DNA of 52,676 nt from Deltaproteobacteria bacterium (GCA_015492245.1 WGFM01000015.1:1-52676); one strand, 5' to 3'. Numbered from the stretch's first letter, positions 24,831 to 34,071 are shown. Program-made: numbers and translations. The notes: generated by a model from the sequence alone, not told the origin.

Positions 24831-26264
24831 TTATGGACGCTTGCGTCTGTTTGAAGAAAGATAGCCCAGTTCCTCACGATACTTCGCAACGGTTCTTCTT
24901 GCAACTGTAATGTTGCATGCCTTGAGTTTCTCCACTATCTGCTGGTCTGTAAGGGGGTTGGCAGGGTTCTCTGCATCTATTATCTCCTTGAGTTTTTCTT
25001 TGACATACTCTGGCGTTATGGTGCCACTTGCACCGCTGACTCCTGTAGAAAAGAAGTATTTGAGTTCGAATATTCCCCTCGGGGTCTGCACATACTTGTT
25101 TGTGGTAACCCTGCTTATGGTGGACTCGTGCATACCTATGTCCTTTGCCACATCGGAGAGCACAAGGGGCTTGAGATAGCGCAGCCCTCTATCGAGAAAC
25201 TCTCTCTGGAACCTGACTATGCTTTCAACCACCCTCTTAAGGGTTCTCTGCCTCTGGTGTATGCTCTTTATGAGCCATACTGCAGAGTGGAACTTATCTT
25301 TTATATACTCCTTCACCTCTTTCGTTGCAAGTTCGTTGTTGTCTACAAGTTTCTTGTAATAGGAGCTTATATTGAGTTTTGGCAGGCCATCCTCGTTGAG
25401 CACCACCAGGTATTCATCGCCAACCTTGTATACATACACATCTGGCACTATGGCCCTTGCCTCGTCCCTGCCAAAACCTGCCCCTGGCACAGGGTTCAAG
25501 AGCTCTGATACAAGCCTGGCACCCCGCACAACCTCCTCTTCATCCACACCCATGCTCTTTGCCATGCCTTTATAATCCCTCTTTGCAAGCATCTCAAGGT
25601 GGCCCTCCACTATACTGGCTGCTATGGGGTCTATACTCTTCTGGTGTATCTGGGTCAGGAGGCACTCCTTGAGTGTTACAGCTGCCACCCCTGAAGGAGT
25701 GAACTCCTGAATCACATCGAGCACATATTCCACCTCCTTTGTGGACACCCCTATGGAGCTTGCAATCTCCTTTATTGTTGCATCCCTGTAGGTCTCATCA
25801 TCCATACCGCCCCGCTCGATCATTCTGAGGTAGCCATCCTCATCTATATTGCCTATTATGAACTCTCCTATCTTCTTTTCCCTCTCGTTCAAGGAGGAAC
25901 TGTTCAGCTGCCACATAAGGTGCTCCTTGAGTGTGGTCTCCGATGAAGAGAACCGTTCAAGGAGACCCTCTCTGTAGTCCTCATCGGAGTTGTCAATACT
26001 TCCCAGCCCTGCCCTGACAGTGTAATCACCGAGTCCTTCGAGGTAGTCCTGCCACTCCATCTCCACGGTTCTGGACTCTGGGGCGGGCACCTCGTCTGCA
26101 TCGAGTCTTCCATCCTCGAGGACAGGGTTTTTCTCAAGCTCCTCTCTTACAAGTTCCACGAGTTCCTGCCTCGAAAGCTGCAGTAGTCTTATGGCAAGCT
26201 TCAACTGGGGAGTCAGAAGCAGCTTCTGTGTTAGTTTAAGCTCCTGTTTGAACTCGTAGCTCAC
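24831..26264 (-). CDS. rpoN: RNA polymerase sigma54 factor
   Basis: RpoN directs RNA polymerase to -24/-12 promoters and needs an AAA+ activator. The 477-residue product has the Gln/Leu-rich N-terminal activator-interacting region (KLTQKLLLTPQLKLAIRLLQ), the core-binding domain, and the C-terminal RpoN box ARRTVAKYRE (residues 455-464). The start is a GTG with AGGAA upstream. It is linked to lptB and hpf as is common. A matching sigma54 promoter and an NtrC-type activator lie in this window. Confidence 0.97.
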   Translation of the reverse strand: MSYEFKQELKLTQKLLLTPQLKLAIRLLQLSRQELVELVREELEKNPVLEDGRLDADEVPAPESRTVEMEWQDYLEGLGDYTVRAGLGSIDNSDEDYREGLLERFSSSETTLKEHLMWQLNSSSLNEREKKIGEFIIGNIDEDGYLRMIERGGMDDETYRDATIKEIASSIGVSTKEVEYVLDVIQEFTPSGVAAVTLKECLLTQIHQKSIDPIAASIVEGHLEMLAKRDYKGMAKSMGVDEEEVVRGARLVSELLNPVPGAGFGRDEARAIVPDVYVYKVGDEYLVVLNEDGLPKLNISSYYKKLVDNNELATKEVKEYIKDKFHSAVWLIKSIHQRQRTLKRVVESIVRFQREFLDRGLRYLKPLVLSDVAKDIGMHESTISRVTTNKYVQTPRGIFELKYFFSTGVSGASGTITPEYVKEKLKEIIDAENPANPLTDQQIVEKLKACNITVARRTVAKYREELGYLSSNRRKRP

Positions 26265-26279
26265 GGTTGCAATTCCTGT

Positions 26280-27014
26280 CTATTTCTGTAGTGTAAACCG
26301 TTCCCCCAGGTATACCTCTCTCACACGCTGATTAGAGAGTATCTCCTCAGGGGTTCCCTTCTCGAGAATACTACCTCTATCTATTATGTAGGCCTTATCG
26401 CATATTCTGAGTGTTGCTTCCACATTGTGGTCTGTTATGAGTATTCCCATGCCCTTTTTCTTGAGTCCCATCACTATATCCTGGAGGCCGTCCACAGCTA
26501 TCGGGTCTATACCGCTGAAGGGCTCATCGAGTAGCATGAAAGAGGGGCTGAGCGCAAGGCATCTTGCTATCTCCACTCTTCTTCGCTCTCCACCCGAGAG
26601 GGTATATGCCTTCATCTCGGAAAGATGCCCTATGCCGAGTTCCTCAAGAAGTTCATCCGCTTTTCTCTTTCTTTCTGCCTCTGTCATGTCCTGAAATTCC
26701 AGCACAGCCATTATGTTCTCTCTTACCGTGAGCTTTCTGAATACCGAGGGTTCCTGGGCGAGGTAGCCCATCCCCTGTCCTGCCCTTTCGTACATGGGCA
26801 TATCTGTTATATCCATACCATCGATGTATACGGAGCCGCTGTCCGGCTTGACAAGTCCCACTATCATGTAGAATGTGGTGGTCTTTCCTGCCCCGTTGGG
26901 CCCAAGAAGGCCTGCCACCTCTTCATCTCTTACCTCAAGGCTCACATCGTTTATGACCCTTCTGCCCCTGAAGGACTTAACGAGATTACGGGCACCCAAG
27001 CACTTCACCTGCAT
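26280..27014 (-). CDS. lptB: Lipopolysaccharide export ATPase LptB
   Basis: LptB is the ATPase that powers LPS extraction by LptFG. The 244-residue ABC ATPase has Walker A GPNGAGKTT (residues 38-46), signature LSGGERRRVEIARCLA, Walker B MLLDEPFSGIDPIA and switch ITDHN. It overlaps the lptA end by 29 nt. LptF and LptG are not in the window. Confidence 0.95.
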   Translation of the reverse strand: MQVKCLGARNLVKSFRGRRVINDVSLEVRDEEVAGLLGPNGAGKTTTFYMIVGLVKPDSGSVYIDGMDITDMPMYERAGQGMGYLAQEPSVFRKLTVRENIMAVLEFQDMTEAERKRKADELLEELGIGHLSEMKAYTLSGGERRRVEIARCLALSPSFMLLDEPFSGIDPIAVDGLQDIVMGLKKKGMGILITDHNVEATLRICDKAYIIDRGSILEKGTPEEILSNQRVREVYLGERFTLQK

Positions 27015-27516
27015 CCACCTCTTTGCATTCCTTCTTCTCGGGCATTATGGTAGCCCTTACCCTCTCGTTACCACCACTTTCCACCAGCACATCGTCTGTA
27101 TCGAGGTAGAGGGTTATCCTGTCTCCCCTGATCACATCACCACATTCTATGGCCTCAGCAGAGCCTGTTATGACCATAATCCTCTCATCCCTGTCATATA
27201 CGGCCCTGTCTCCCTTTGCCCCCTTCTTGTCCTGCACTATCCTTACATCCCCCTCTGCTATCATCTGTTTTATCTCGTCCCTTCCTGTATAGTGGATATA
27301 CAACCTGTCACTGCACACCATAAAGTCTTCCCTGGCCACCACATTTCCACTGAATGTTATGAGTTTTCTGTCCGAGTCTGCCTCCATGGTGTCGGATACG
27401 ATATTTATAATATCTTTTCTACCTTCTTCCTCTCCATATATATATTCGCAGTGTTGCAGGGAATACAAAAGGGCCATAACAAAAAAAACGGCTACTTTGG
27501 TTTTAGATATAGACAT
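26986..27516 (-). CDS. lptA: LPS transport periplasmic protein LptA (OstA family)
   Basis: The 176-residue product has an N-terminal hydrophobic signal (about residues 7-20), then an OstA/LptA beta-jellyroll with the family pattern SDTMEADSDRKLITFSGNVVARED and repeated beta hairpins (GDRAVYDRDERIMVITGSAEAIECGDVIRGDRITLYLDTDDVLVE). LptA bridges LPS across the periplasm. It overlaps lptC by 14 nt. Confidence 0.88.
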   Translation of the reverse strand: MSISKTKVAVFFVMALLYSLQHCEYIYGEEEGRKDIINIVSDTMEADSDRKLITFSGNVVAREDFMVCSDRLYIHYTGRDEIKQMIAEGDVRIVQDKKGAKGDRAVYDRDERIMVITGSAEAIECGDVIRGDRITLYLDTDDVLVESGGNERVRATIMPEKKECKEVDAGEVLGCP

Positions 27517-28057
27517 CTTTAAGCACCGCCCTCACATCTTTCAGCACTTTTATCCTGTTGGTTGAGAGGTCTGCCTCAAGCCCTGTGCCTGTAACATCCA
27601 TCCTGTCGGACAAAAATCTTACCGCCCTGTTTGTGGAGGCCTTCTTTGCGGAAAGAGAATACCTGAGAAAACCTGTAAGGAGTGTGTAACCTTCTGATGA
27701 GACCACCTTTACATCACCTTCCACTTCTATTTCTTCGTTTTTCCTGTTGTAGCGTGCCTTCCTGCCGGTGAGGGTATGGCTCTTTCCATCATCCATATGG
27801 TAGATGAGTCTCACATTATCGAGCAGCACCACATCATCCTTTTTCTGCACCCCACTGTCTGCAAACAGTTCCCATACCTTTCTGGAGCCATCGACACCGT
27901 AGAAGTTTATCCTTTCGAGCCGTTTGAGTGCATCAACGCTTCCTGTTATGACACCACTCTTCTGGTCCCCTTTCATAGACATGACCGCTACCACAAGGCC
28001 ACCTATGCCAGCGAGTATGAAAAAAAACAGAAGAGTTCTTATTCTTCTGTTCACCAT
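27503..28057 (-). CDS. lptC: LPS export system protein LptC
   Basis: A 184-residue bitopic protein with an N-terminal transmembrane anchor (about residues 6-27, RTLLFFFILAGIGGLVVAV) and an OstA-like periplasmic domain (LTGRKARYNRKNEEIEVEGDVKVVSSEGYTLLT). It is the first gene of the lptCAB-rpoN operon and is preceded by a consensus-like promoter. Confidence 0.85.
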   Translation of the reverse strand: MVNRRIRTLLFFFILAGIGGLVVAVMSMKGDQKSGVITGSVDALKRLERINFYGVDGSRKVWELFADSGVQKKDDVVLLDNVRLIYHMDDGKSHTLTGRKARYNRKNEEIEVEGDVKVVSSEGYTLLTGFLRYSLSAKKASTNRAVRFLSDRMDVTGTGLEADLSTNRIKVLKDVRAVLKDVYI

Positions 28058-28100
28058 TGTGAAATCTTCTTAAAGACCGCCTCTTCGCAAGGAATCTACA

Positions 28101-28129
28101 AAAATTATAACACCGCCCACAGGGGGTGT
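28101..28129 (-). terminator. Hairpin with T-rich tail after kdsC, inside the lptC promoter
   Basis: On the minus strand ACACCCCC-TGT-GGGCGGTGT forms an 8-bp stem with one bulged C and a 3-nt loop, followed by TATAATTTTT. It could end kdsC transcription while the same DNA serves as promoter for lptC. The broken T tract makes strength uncertain. Confidence 0.4.
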
Positions 28130-28132
28130 AAA
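28104..28132 (-). promoter_or_regulatory. Strong sigma70-like promoter of the lptC-rpoN-pts operon
   Basis: On the minus strand -35 TTTACA (27 of the region, 28127-28132), a 17-nt spacer and a perfect -10 TATAAT (28104-28109) with an extended TG context. It lies 47 nt upstream of the lptC start. Its spacer contains a GC-rich hairpin (see 28101-28129). Confidence 0.78.
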
Positions 28133-28135
28133 GGT

Positions 28136-28660
28136 TTATCTTGTGTAGCCTTTCACAAGCTCATCCCACAGTCCCTTTGTCTTTACGATAAGCTCTGCCA
28201 CCTCTCTTACAGCCCCTCTGCCACCTCCGTTTTCTGTTACATAGTGGGCTATCTCTTTGATCTCTCTTATGCCATCACATACACCTATGGCAAACCCCAC
28301 CCTCTTCATAACCGGCATGTCCACAAGGTCGTCTCCCATGTAGGCTATCTCCTCGTCCTCATATCCTGTGGCATCCCTGAACTCCCTGTATGCAGCAAGC
28401 TTATCCCTTGCCCCCTGTATGACCATCTCTATGCCGAGTTCCTCTGCCCTTTTTTCCACCACAGGGGACTTCCTCGATGTCATTATGGCACACTCTATAC
28501 CACACCTTTTGAGGAGTTTTATCCCGTGCCCGTCCTTCACATTGAACACCTTAAGTTCCCTGCCCTCATCGTCGTATACTATGCTCCCATCGGTAAGCAC
28601 TCCATCCACATCGAATATGATTACATTTACCCTCTTTATCCTCTCTTCGAGTCTCTCCAT
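28136..28660 (-). CDS. kdsC: 3-deoxy-D-manno-octulosonate 8-phosphate phosphatase (KdsC type)
   Basis: KdsC removes phosphate from Kdo-8-phosphate to make Kdo for LPS inner core. The 174-residue HAD protein has catalytic Asp17 and Asp19 in FDVDGVLTDG, a Thr/Ser motif at IMTSRKS, and the C-terminal DD motif YMGDDLVDMPVMKR. The compact length without a cap domain is typical. Linkage to lptCAB supports Kdo over other HAD substrates. Confidence 0.92.
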   Translation of the reverse strand: MERLEERIKRVNVIIFDVDGVLTDGSIVYDDEGRELKVFNVKDGHGIKLLKRCGIECAIMTSRKSPVVEKRAEELGIEMVIQGARDKLAAYREFRDATGYEDEEIAYMGDDLVDMPVMKRVGFAIGVCDGIREIKEIAHYVTENGGGRGAVREVAELIVKTKGLWDELVKGYTR

Positions 28661-28676
28661 GGCCTTCTATTCTCCT

Positions 28677-30713
28677 TTAAAGAGTTTCTATCTTTTTCAG
28701 GATCGAAAACCCCGTAGCTACAAGGTCTTCAAGTGGTATTACCATCACCACCGTTGAGCCCTGGTAGTTACGCTCGAGCCCGCTTTCTGAAAGTGATACA
28801 GTCTCCACAGGGTGTAGCCACAGGGTAATGGAGCCACTGAAACCGAAGCCAAGCCTTATCCTGCCAACCCTGTCTTCCATGGTGAACCCCTCTATACCCT
28901 CAAGCTCTCCTGTCGAGCTCAGGCTCATCCTCCTTCCACCCACAACATAGAAGCTATCGGGCCCGCACCCGCCTGGGAGACAGAGGTTGAACTCTACGGC
29001 AAGCCTTCCTGTGGCAGGCTCTTCCACCCCCTCTTTATCTAACCTGTAAGAGAATCTTACAGCACTATCGCCTTCTATGGTTACCTCTTTTTCAAGCCTT
29101 CCCAGGGGGGTCTTTCCTTCAAGCCTTACACCACCCTTTATCTTCTGAACCACATATGGCACACTACTCAATCTTTCCATGGAAGTGGCCTTACCAGAGA
29201 AATACTCCCTGCGTCCAAGCCCCTCGTCCAGGAGGGAGTCCACAAGGGATACCCTTCTTTCCCTGTCGAACATGAGTTCCGTAGAGTGCACATCATCCTT
29301 GACCCTTATGTCATCGTGTATGCTTTTTGCCTTCTTCCGTGTTGTCTCGTTCTTTCTTTTTTCAAGCTCACCATGGTAGCCCTCCTGCCATCTTGAGAGC
29401 ACATTCAGGATATTGACAGCCCCTGGTCTGTAGTCGCACTCTATGAGGCTGCCACCCCTGTGTGGCGAGAGAAAGAGCGCCACATTCTCACCTTTTATCA
29501 TCACCTCATCTTTTGTGTCCCCATCCATGTCTCCAGTCTCCACCTCGATACCCTCTATATTCTCGATGAGTGTCTCTGCCCTTATGATATTCTCATACAC
29601 ATTGAACCTCAGATGTGGAAGATACAGCCCACCGAAGACCCCGTGCCAGTATGCGTCGTTACACTGGGCTCTGTAGAGATGTATGAGTGCCTTGTGTGGT
29701 GGTTCATCCATGGAGTTAAGTCTTCTGCTCAGAAGGAGCATCCTTTTGTGCATCCAGTCTGCCTCGGGATATTTCCACAGGAAATTTCGCCAGTATCCAC
29801 CCTGAAGAAATCTTAACACATCCTCTCTTCCGTTGTCCTCAAGTTCTTTTCTTACCCTGGCGTACCCGGTTGCTGCCTCTTCGGGCAGCGCCCATTCTTC
29901 CATCTCCATGTAGCTCACAGGCGGCAGGCATATCCTTCCTGCAGGTGGCATTGTATCTATATATTCAGAGAATGTGATTGTTCTGATCCACCTGGAGTTG
30001 GCCTCAAGCCACTGGAAGAACCTCTCGAGCCAGCCCTCCTCGTAGACCCATCTGTCTGTGCCGGGCCATATACCGAACTTCTCACCGTCATCGGCGAACA
30101 CAACGAGCCCATCTCCCCACTCTTTCATGTATGCCTCGATTCCTTCCACCTCCTCGAAGGGTATGAGGTAGCGTAGCCTCTGGCTTCCACCGAAGACCTT
30201 TATCGGCACACCCATATCCTCTGTAACATAGTAGCCCCTTATGTTCTTCTCTCCGAGTCCTGCCTTTACAAAGTGGTGATCATCCACCACCACATATTCG
30301 ATACCCGCCTCCTTAAGGTATGGTGGCAGAGTGGGCTCCCACACCCTCTCTGCAAGCCACATCCCCCGTGGCCTTGTGCCGAAAAGTTCATAGAGCCTTT
30401 CTGTCATAAGCCTTATCTGGGCAACCCTGTCTTCAGGTGGTATTACAGCCAGTATGGGCTCATAGTATGCCCCGCCGAGCAGTTCAATCTGGCCTCTTTC
30501 TGCAAGCCTCTTTACGAGTCCTATATAGTGGGGCTGGTTTTCCTCGAGCCAGTCGAGAAGATAGCCCGATACATGGAGTGCTGCCTTTATATCCTTCCTC
30601 TCTGCCAGTTTCTCGAGGAAAGGACGATAGGCCTTCTCGAAGGAGTTCTCTATCACACGGTGGAAGTTGCCCACTGGCTGGTGGTTATGGATGGAGAAGA
30701 CAAAACATATCAT
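28677..30713 (-). CDS. GH57 family alpha-glucanotransferase/amylase
   Basis: The 678-residue product belongs to glycoside hydrolase family 57. It begins FSIHNHQPVGNF, has the nucleophile Glu122 in RGMWLAERVWEP and the acid/base Asp208 in VFADDGEKFG, and contains the later YMEMEEWALPEEA region. The C-terminal half fits the DUF1925/DUF1926-type beta domains of 4-alpha-glucanotransferases and amylases. There is no signal peptide, so it likely acts on cytoplasmic glycogen or maltodextrin. The start overlaps the oxidoreductase stop by 4 nt (ATGA), indicating coupling. Confidence 0.9.
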   Translation of the reverse strand: MICFVFSIHNHQPVGNFHRVIENSFEKAYRPFLEKLAERKDIKAALHVSGYLLDWLEENQPHYIGLVKRLAERGQIELLGGAYYEPILAVIPPEDRVAQIRLMTERLYELFGTRPRGMWLAERVWEPTLPPYLKEAGIEYVVVDDHHFVKAGLGEKNIRGYYVTEDMGVPIKVFGGSQRLRYLIPFEEVEGIEAYMKEWGDGLVVFADDGEKFGIWPGTDRWVYEEGWLERFFQWLEANSRWIRTITFSEYIDTMPPAGRICLPPVSYMEMEEWALPEEAATGYARVRKELEDNGREDVLRFLQGGYWRNFLWKYPEADWMHKRMLLLSRRLNSMDEPPHKALIHLYRAQCNDAYWHGVFGGLYLPHLRFNVYENIIRAETLIENIEGIEVETGDMDGDTKDEVMIKGENVALFLSPHRGGSLIECDYRPGAVNILNVLSRWQEGYHGELEKRKNETTRKKAKSIHDDIRVKDDVHSTELMFDRERRVSLVDSLLDEGLGRREYFSGKATSMERLSSVPYVVQKIKGGVRLEGKTPLGRLEKEVTIEGDSAVRFSYRLDKEGVEEPATGRLAVEFNLCLPGGCGPDSFYVVGGRRMSLSSTGELEGIEGFTMEDRVGRIRLGFGFSGSITLWLHPVETVSLSESGLERNYQGSTVVMVIPLEDLVATGFSILKKIETL

Positions 30714-31963
30714 AACAGTTCTACCACATGCACCACCTTTGCCCTCACATCATGGTGGTGCAGAGCGTCCTTAAGCTGCACAATACAGCCCGGGCATGCC
30801 GTTGCCACCACATCTGCCCCGCTCTTTTTTATGTTCTCTGCCTTTCTCTCTGCAATCTTTATGGAAAGCTCGTAGTTGGTAAAGCTAACCCCTCCGCCGA
30901 GCCCGCAGCATCGGCATGGGTTCTTCATCCCCCTGAACTCATATGGGCTCTCTTCGAGCAACCTTCTTGGCTGCTCGCTTATACCCTGGAACCTTCTGAG
31001 ATGACAGGGGTCATGGTATGTAACCACACCAGCGCTCTTTTCTCTCTTTTCGGCCCTGTAGCCCACCTCATCCACGAGAAACTCTGTAACATCCCTTATC
31101 TTGCCTGCAAACTCTTCAACCCGTTCTTTCATCCCCGGCTCGTCCTGGAGCACGAGTTTGAATACATCCTTCAGGGTGTGTCCACAGGTTGCGCAGGAGG
31201 TAACTATTCTATCAAAGCCGTATCGCTCGAACACCTCTATGTTCCTTGTCATAACCCTCTTTGCCGTCTCCACATCTCCCATGGAGAGGGCCGGTATGCC
31301 GCAACAGACCTGCCCCTGTGGGACCGCCACATCGATACCTGCCTTCTCGAGCACCCTTATGGTGCTCTCCCCTATGGATGGCAGAAGATAGTTTATCCCA
31401 CAGCCCACAAAGAAACCAACCTTGAGGCTACCATAGTCCTCCCTGGTAGAGAGTGCCCTTATGTGTGCCCTGTCGAGGAAGAAGGGGTCTGCCGGGGCCG
31501 GCACAAGTCTGCCATCACCCACCAGGGGAAGGGAGAAACGGCTTAAAAGCCCGCTCTCGAAGGGTGCGTTCTTGAAGAAGAGGTTCTTGAGCTTTGTTGC
31601 AACCTTGAGGGCAAACTTTGTGAGCGGGGCTGGCTCAAGAAGGCTTTTAAGCGTGAATGTGGTGAGTGCAGGCAGTCCCTTTCTCTTCACATATTCGGCC
31701 CTTGCGCTCAATATTATCTCAGGGGTATCTATCTCGTTGGGACAACTGCTGTAACATGCCCCACAGAGGGTGCACTCCTTTATATACTTGAGGTATCTCT
31801 CTCCCAGTTCTTCTCCGTTGAGGTATGCCTCTATGAGCGTGAGCCTGCCCCTTGCACAGTGGCTCTCCCTGCGCACAGTATCCAGCGTGGGGCACACGCT
31901 TCTGCATGTGCCGCAGCGCACACACCTCTCTATATCTTCACGGTAGTCCTTCAGCTCTTTCAC
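30710..31963 (-). CDS. GlcF/LldF-like iron-sulfur subunit (CCG domains)
   Basis: The 417-residue product starts with two 4Fe-4S motifs (CVRCGTCRSVCP and CTLCGACYSSCP), then two cysteine-rich CCG domains (CCGIPALSMGD and CCGLGGGVSFTN) known in heterodisulfide reductase-like and glycolate/lactate oxidase Fe-S subunits. It pairs with the FAD subunit encoded just upstream; the start is a GTG overlapping that stop as GTGA. It probably passes electrons from a hydroxy-acid oxidation to the quinone pool or another carrier. Substrate not resolved. Confidence 0.88.
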   Translation of the reverse strand: MKELKDYREDIERCVRCGTCRSVCPTLDTVRRESHCARGRLTLIEAYLNGEELGERYLKYIKECTLCGACYSSCPNEIDTPEIILSARAEYVKRKGLPALTTFTLKSLLEPAPLTKFALKVATKLKNLFFKNAPFESGLLSRFSLPLVGDGRLVPAPADPFFLDRAHIRALSTREDYGSLKVGFFVGCGINYLLPSIGESTIRVLEKAGIDVAVPQGQVCCGIPALSMGDVETAKRVMTRNIEVFERYGFDRIVTSCATCGHTLKDVFKLVLQDEPGMKERVEEFAGKIRDVTEFLVDEVGYRAEKREKSAGVVTYHDPCHLRRFQGISEQPRRLLEESPYEFRGMKNPCRCCGLGGGVSFTNYELSIKIAERKAENIKKSGADVVATACPGCIVQLKDALHHHDVRAKVVHVVELL

Positions 31964-33357
31964 ACTCTTTCCATCTCTTCCTTGAATATCTTGCCCGGGT
32001 TCAATATGTTGTTAGGGTCAAAGGCCCTCTTTATGCGCATCATAAGTTCCAGTGTGTCCTTATGGAGTTCCATCCCTATGTAGTCGCTCTTTGTTACACC
32101 CACTCCATGCTCACCCGATATGGTTCCTCCGAGCTCGAGGGTAAGCTCAAAGAGGTCTTTGACGGCTGCCTCCCCCCTTTCCACCTCCTCTGGGTCATCC
32201 CTGTCTACCATTATGTTGACATGTATATTGCCATCTCCTGCATGCCCAAAGCTTGCAATGGTTACATCTCTTCCTCTGCCAATATCCTCAAGCCCCCTTA
32301 TAAGCTCTACGATATTTGTTCTCGGCACCACCACATCCTCATTGAGCTTGAGCGAGCCCACCCTCTTAAGTGCCGGCGATATGGCCCTTCTCAGGCCCCA
32401 AAGCTCTTTCATCCTCTTTTCCTCTTCTGCCACCTCTATATTCAGGGCACCCATCTTCTGGCATACCTGTCTTGCCCTTTCAATGTCCCTTTCTGTAAGC
32501 CCTCCTGTTCCATCCACCTCTACTATTATGGCCGCACCCACCCCGCTGAGCCCCACCTTTGCATACTCATCCACCGCCTTAAGGCACACCCCGTCTATGA
32601 GCTCGAGTGCCGATGGTATGACTCCTCCTCTTACAATCTCTATTACCCCCTGGCCTGCCCTCTCAAGGGTATCGAATGTGGCCACAAGGAGTCTTTTCTC
32701 CTCTGGAATGGGAAGAAGCCTGAGGTATGCCCTTGTAACCACCCCCAGTGTTCCCTCGCTGCCTGTCAGGAGGCCTGTAAGGTTGTATCCCACCACCCCT
32801 TTAAGGGTCTTTCCCGGTGCGGTCTTCAGTATCTCTCCTGTGGGCAGCACCACCTCGAGGGCGAGCACATAGTCCTTTGTAACGCCGTATTTCAGCCCCC
32901 TGGGCCCGCCTGCGCACTCTGCTATGTTGCCCCCTATGGTGGAGACCTTGAGGCTCGTGGGGTCAGGCGGATAGAACAGCCCCAGAGATTCTGCCCTCTG
33001 GGAAAGATCCCATGTAACAACCCCTGCCCCACACATAGCAGTCATATTCTCCTGGTCCATCTCCATGGTCGTCATTCGCTCCGTGGACATCACTATACCG
33101 CCCCTCAATGGCAGGCTTCCGCCTGTAAACCCTGTGCCAGCACCCCTGGGCACGACAGGGATACCCTCTGCATTCGCCATCTTGAGTATCAGAGAGACCT
33201 CTTCGGCTGTATGGGGAAAGAGCACGCACTCTGGCAATGCCCTTCTTCCTGTTGCATCATAGGAGTAACACAGAATGTCCTCTTCTTCGAAGGATATGTT
33301 CTCTGGCGAGAGTATCCTTACAAGTTCTTTCTTTACAGGTTCTGCAAGCACCTCCAA
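31960..33357 (-). CDS. FAD-linked oxidase (GlcD/D-lactate dehydrogenase type)
   Basis: The 465-residue product has the VAO-type FAD-binding domain with VPRGAGTGFTGGS and TIGGNIAECAGGPRGLKYG, and the C-terminal domain with GHAGDGNIHVNI and GEHGVGVTK that marks glycolate/D-lactate oxidases. Such enzymes oxidise a 2-hydroxy acid to the keto acid. The start is set at TTG 33357; a GTG at 33351 with a better-placed AAGGGG is an alternative. It forms a two-subunit enzyme with the Fe-S gene downstream. Confidence 0.9.
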   Translation of the reverse strand: MEVLAEPVKKELVRILSPENISFEEEDILCYSYDATGRRALPECVLFPHTAEEVSLILKMANAEGIPVVPRGAGTGFTGGSLPLRGGIVMSTERMTTMEMDQENMTAMCGAGVVTWDLSQRAESLGLFYPPDPTSLKVSTIGGNIAECAGGPRGLKYGVTKDYVLALEVVLPTGEILKTAPGKTLKGVVGYNLTGLLTGSEGTLGVVTRAYLRLLPIPEEKRLLVATFDTLERAGQGVIEIVRGGVIPSALELIDGVCLKAVDEYAKVGLSGVGAAIIVEVDGTGGLTERDIERARQVCQKMGALNIEVAEEEKRMKELWGLRRAISPALKRVGSLKLNEDVVVPRTNIVELIRGLEDIGRGRDVTIASFGHAGDGNIHVNIMVDRDDPEEVERGEAAVKDLFELTLELGGTISGEHGVGVTKSDYIGMELHKDTLELMMRIKRAFDPNNILNPGKIFKEEMERV

Positions 33358-33375
33358 TCCCCTTTTCCTCTACCT

Positions 33376-34050
33376 CTACTTCTCCTCTTTTTTCAGCACA
33401 TATCCCACACCCCTTACGGTGTGTATGAGCCTTCTGGCAGGATCACTGTCTATCTTGCTTCTGAGATGGTTTATATACACATCCACCACATTGGTCTCTG
33501 TATCGAAGCTCTGGCGCCACACATGTTCTGCTATCATGGTTCTTGAGAGCACACGGTTGGGATTGCGCAGGAGATACTCGAGCAGTGAATACTCTTTCAG
33601 TGTGAGTTCCACCTCCTTATCCCCTCTTTTTGCCTTTCTTGTAGAGGGGTCAAGGCTCAAGTCTTCGAACTTGAGTTCCGGTGGTCCGTATTTACCCCTT
33701 CTCATAAGCGCCCTCACCCTTGCCAGAAGTTCTTCGAAGGCAAAGGGTTTTGTAAGGTAGTCGTCCGAACCGAGGTCAAGCCCCTTTACCCTGTCATCCA
33801 CCGTGTCCCTTGCGGTAAGTATCAGTATGGGTGAGGGTATGTGTTTTTCCTTGAGTGTCCCGATGAGCTCAAGCCCGTCTTTGCGGGGAAGCATTATATC
33901 CACTATTATACAGTCGTAGTCGTGGTTTTCTGCGAGTTCTTCGCCACTGATTCCGTCCTCTGCCACATCCACTATGTAGCCTTCCTGCTCAAGCCCCTTG
34001 CGGATAAACCTTGCGACCTTCTTCTCATCCTCCACCACAAGTATCCTCAT
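33376..34050 (-). CDS. OmpR/PhoB-family response regulator (orphan)
   Basis: The 224-residue product has a receiver domain with Asp51 in IIVDIMLPRKDGLE, Thr in LTARD and Lys in LTKPF, then a winged-helix DNA-binding domain (LTLKEYSLLEYLLRNPNRVLSR, VWRQSFDTETNVVDVYINHLRSKID). It resembles CopR/CusR-type regulators. No histidine kinase is adjacent; the only kinase in the window has its own receiver and an NtrC-type partner. It lies between the M16 peptidase and the oxidoreductase genes. Confidence 0.92.
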   Translation of the reverse strand: MRILVVEDEKKVARFIRKGLEQEGYIVDVAEDGISGEELAENHDYDCIIVDIMLPRKDGLELIGTLKEKHIPSPILILTARDTVDDRVKGLDLGSDDYLTKPFAFEELLARVRALMRRGKYGPPELKFEDLSLDPSTRKAKRGDKEVELTLKEYSLLEYLLRNPNRVLSRTMIAEHVWRQSFDTETNVVDVYINHLRSKIDSDPARRLIHTVRGVGYVLKKEEK

Positions 34051-34071
34051 CCCTTCCCAATCCTCCTTTTT

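Noticed and set aside
31852-33546. Long open frame on the plus strand (about 560 codons) across the oxidoreductase genes
   Set aside because: It is antisense to clear GlcD- and GlcF-like coding sequences, rich in Cys, His and Pro, and shows no domain or ribosome binding site. It is a composition artefact.
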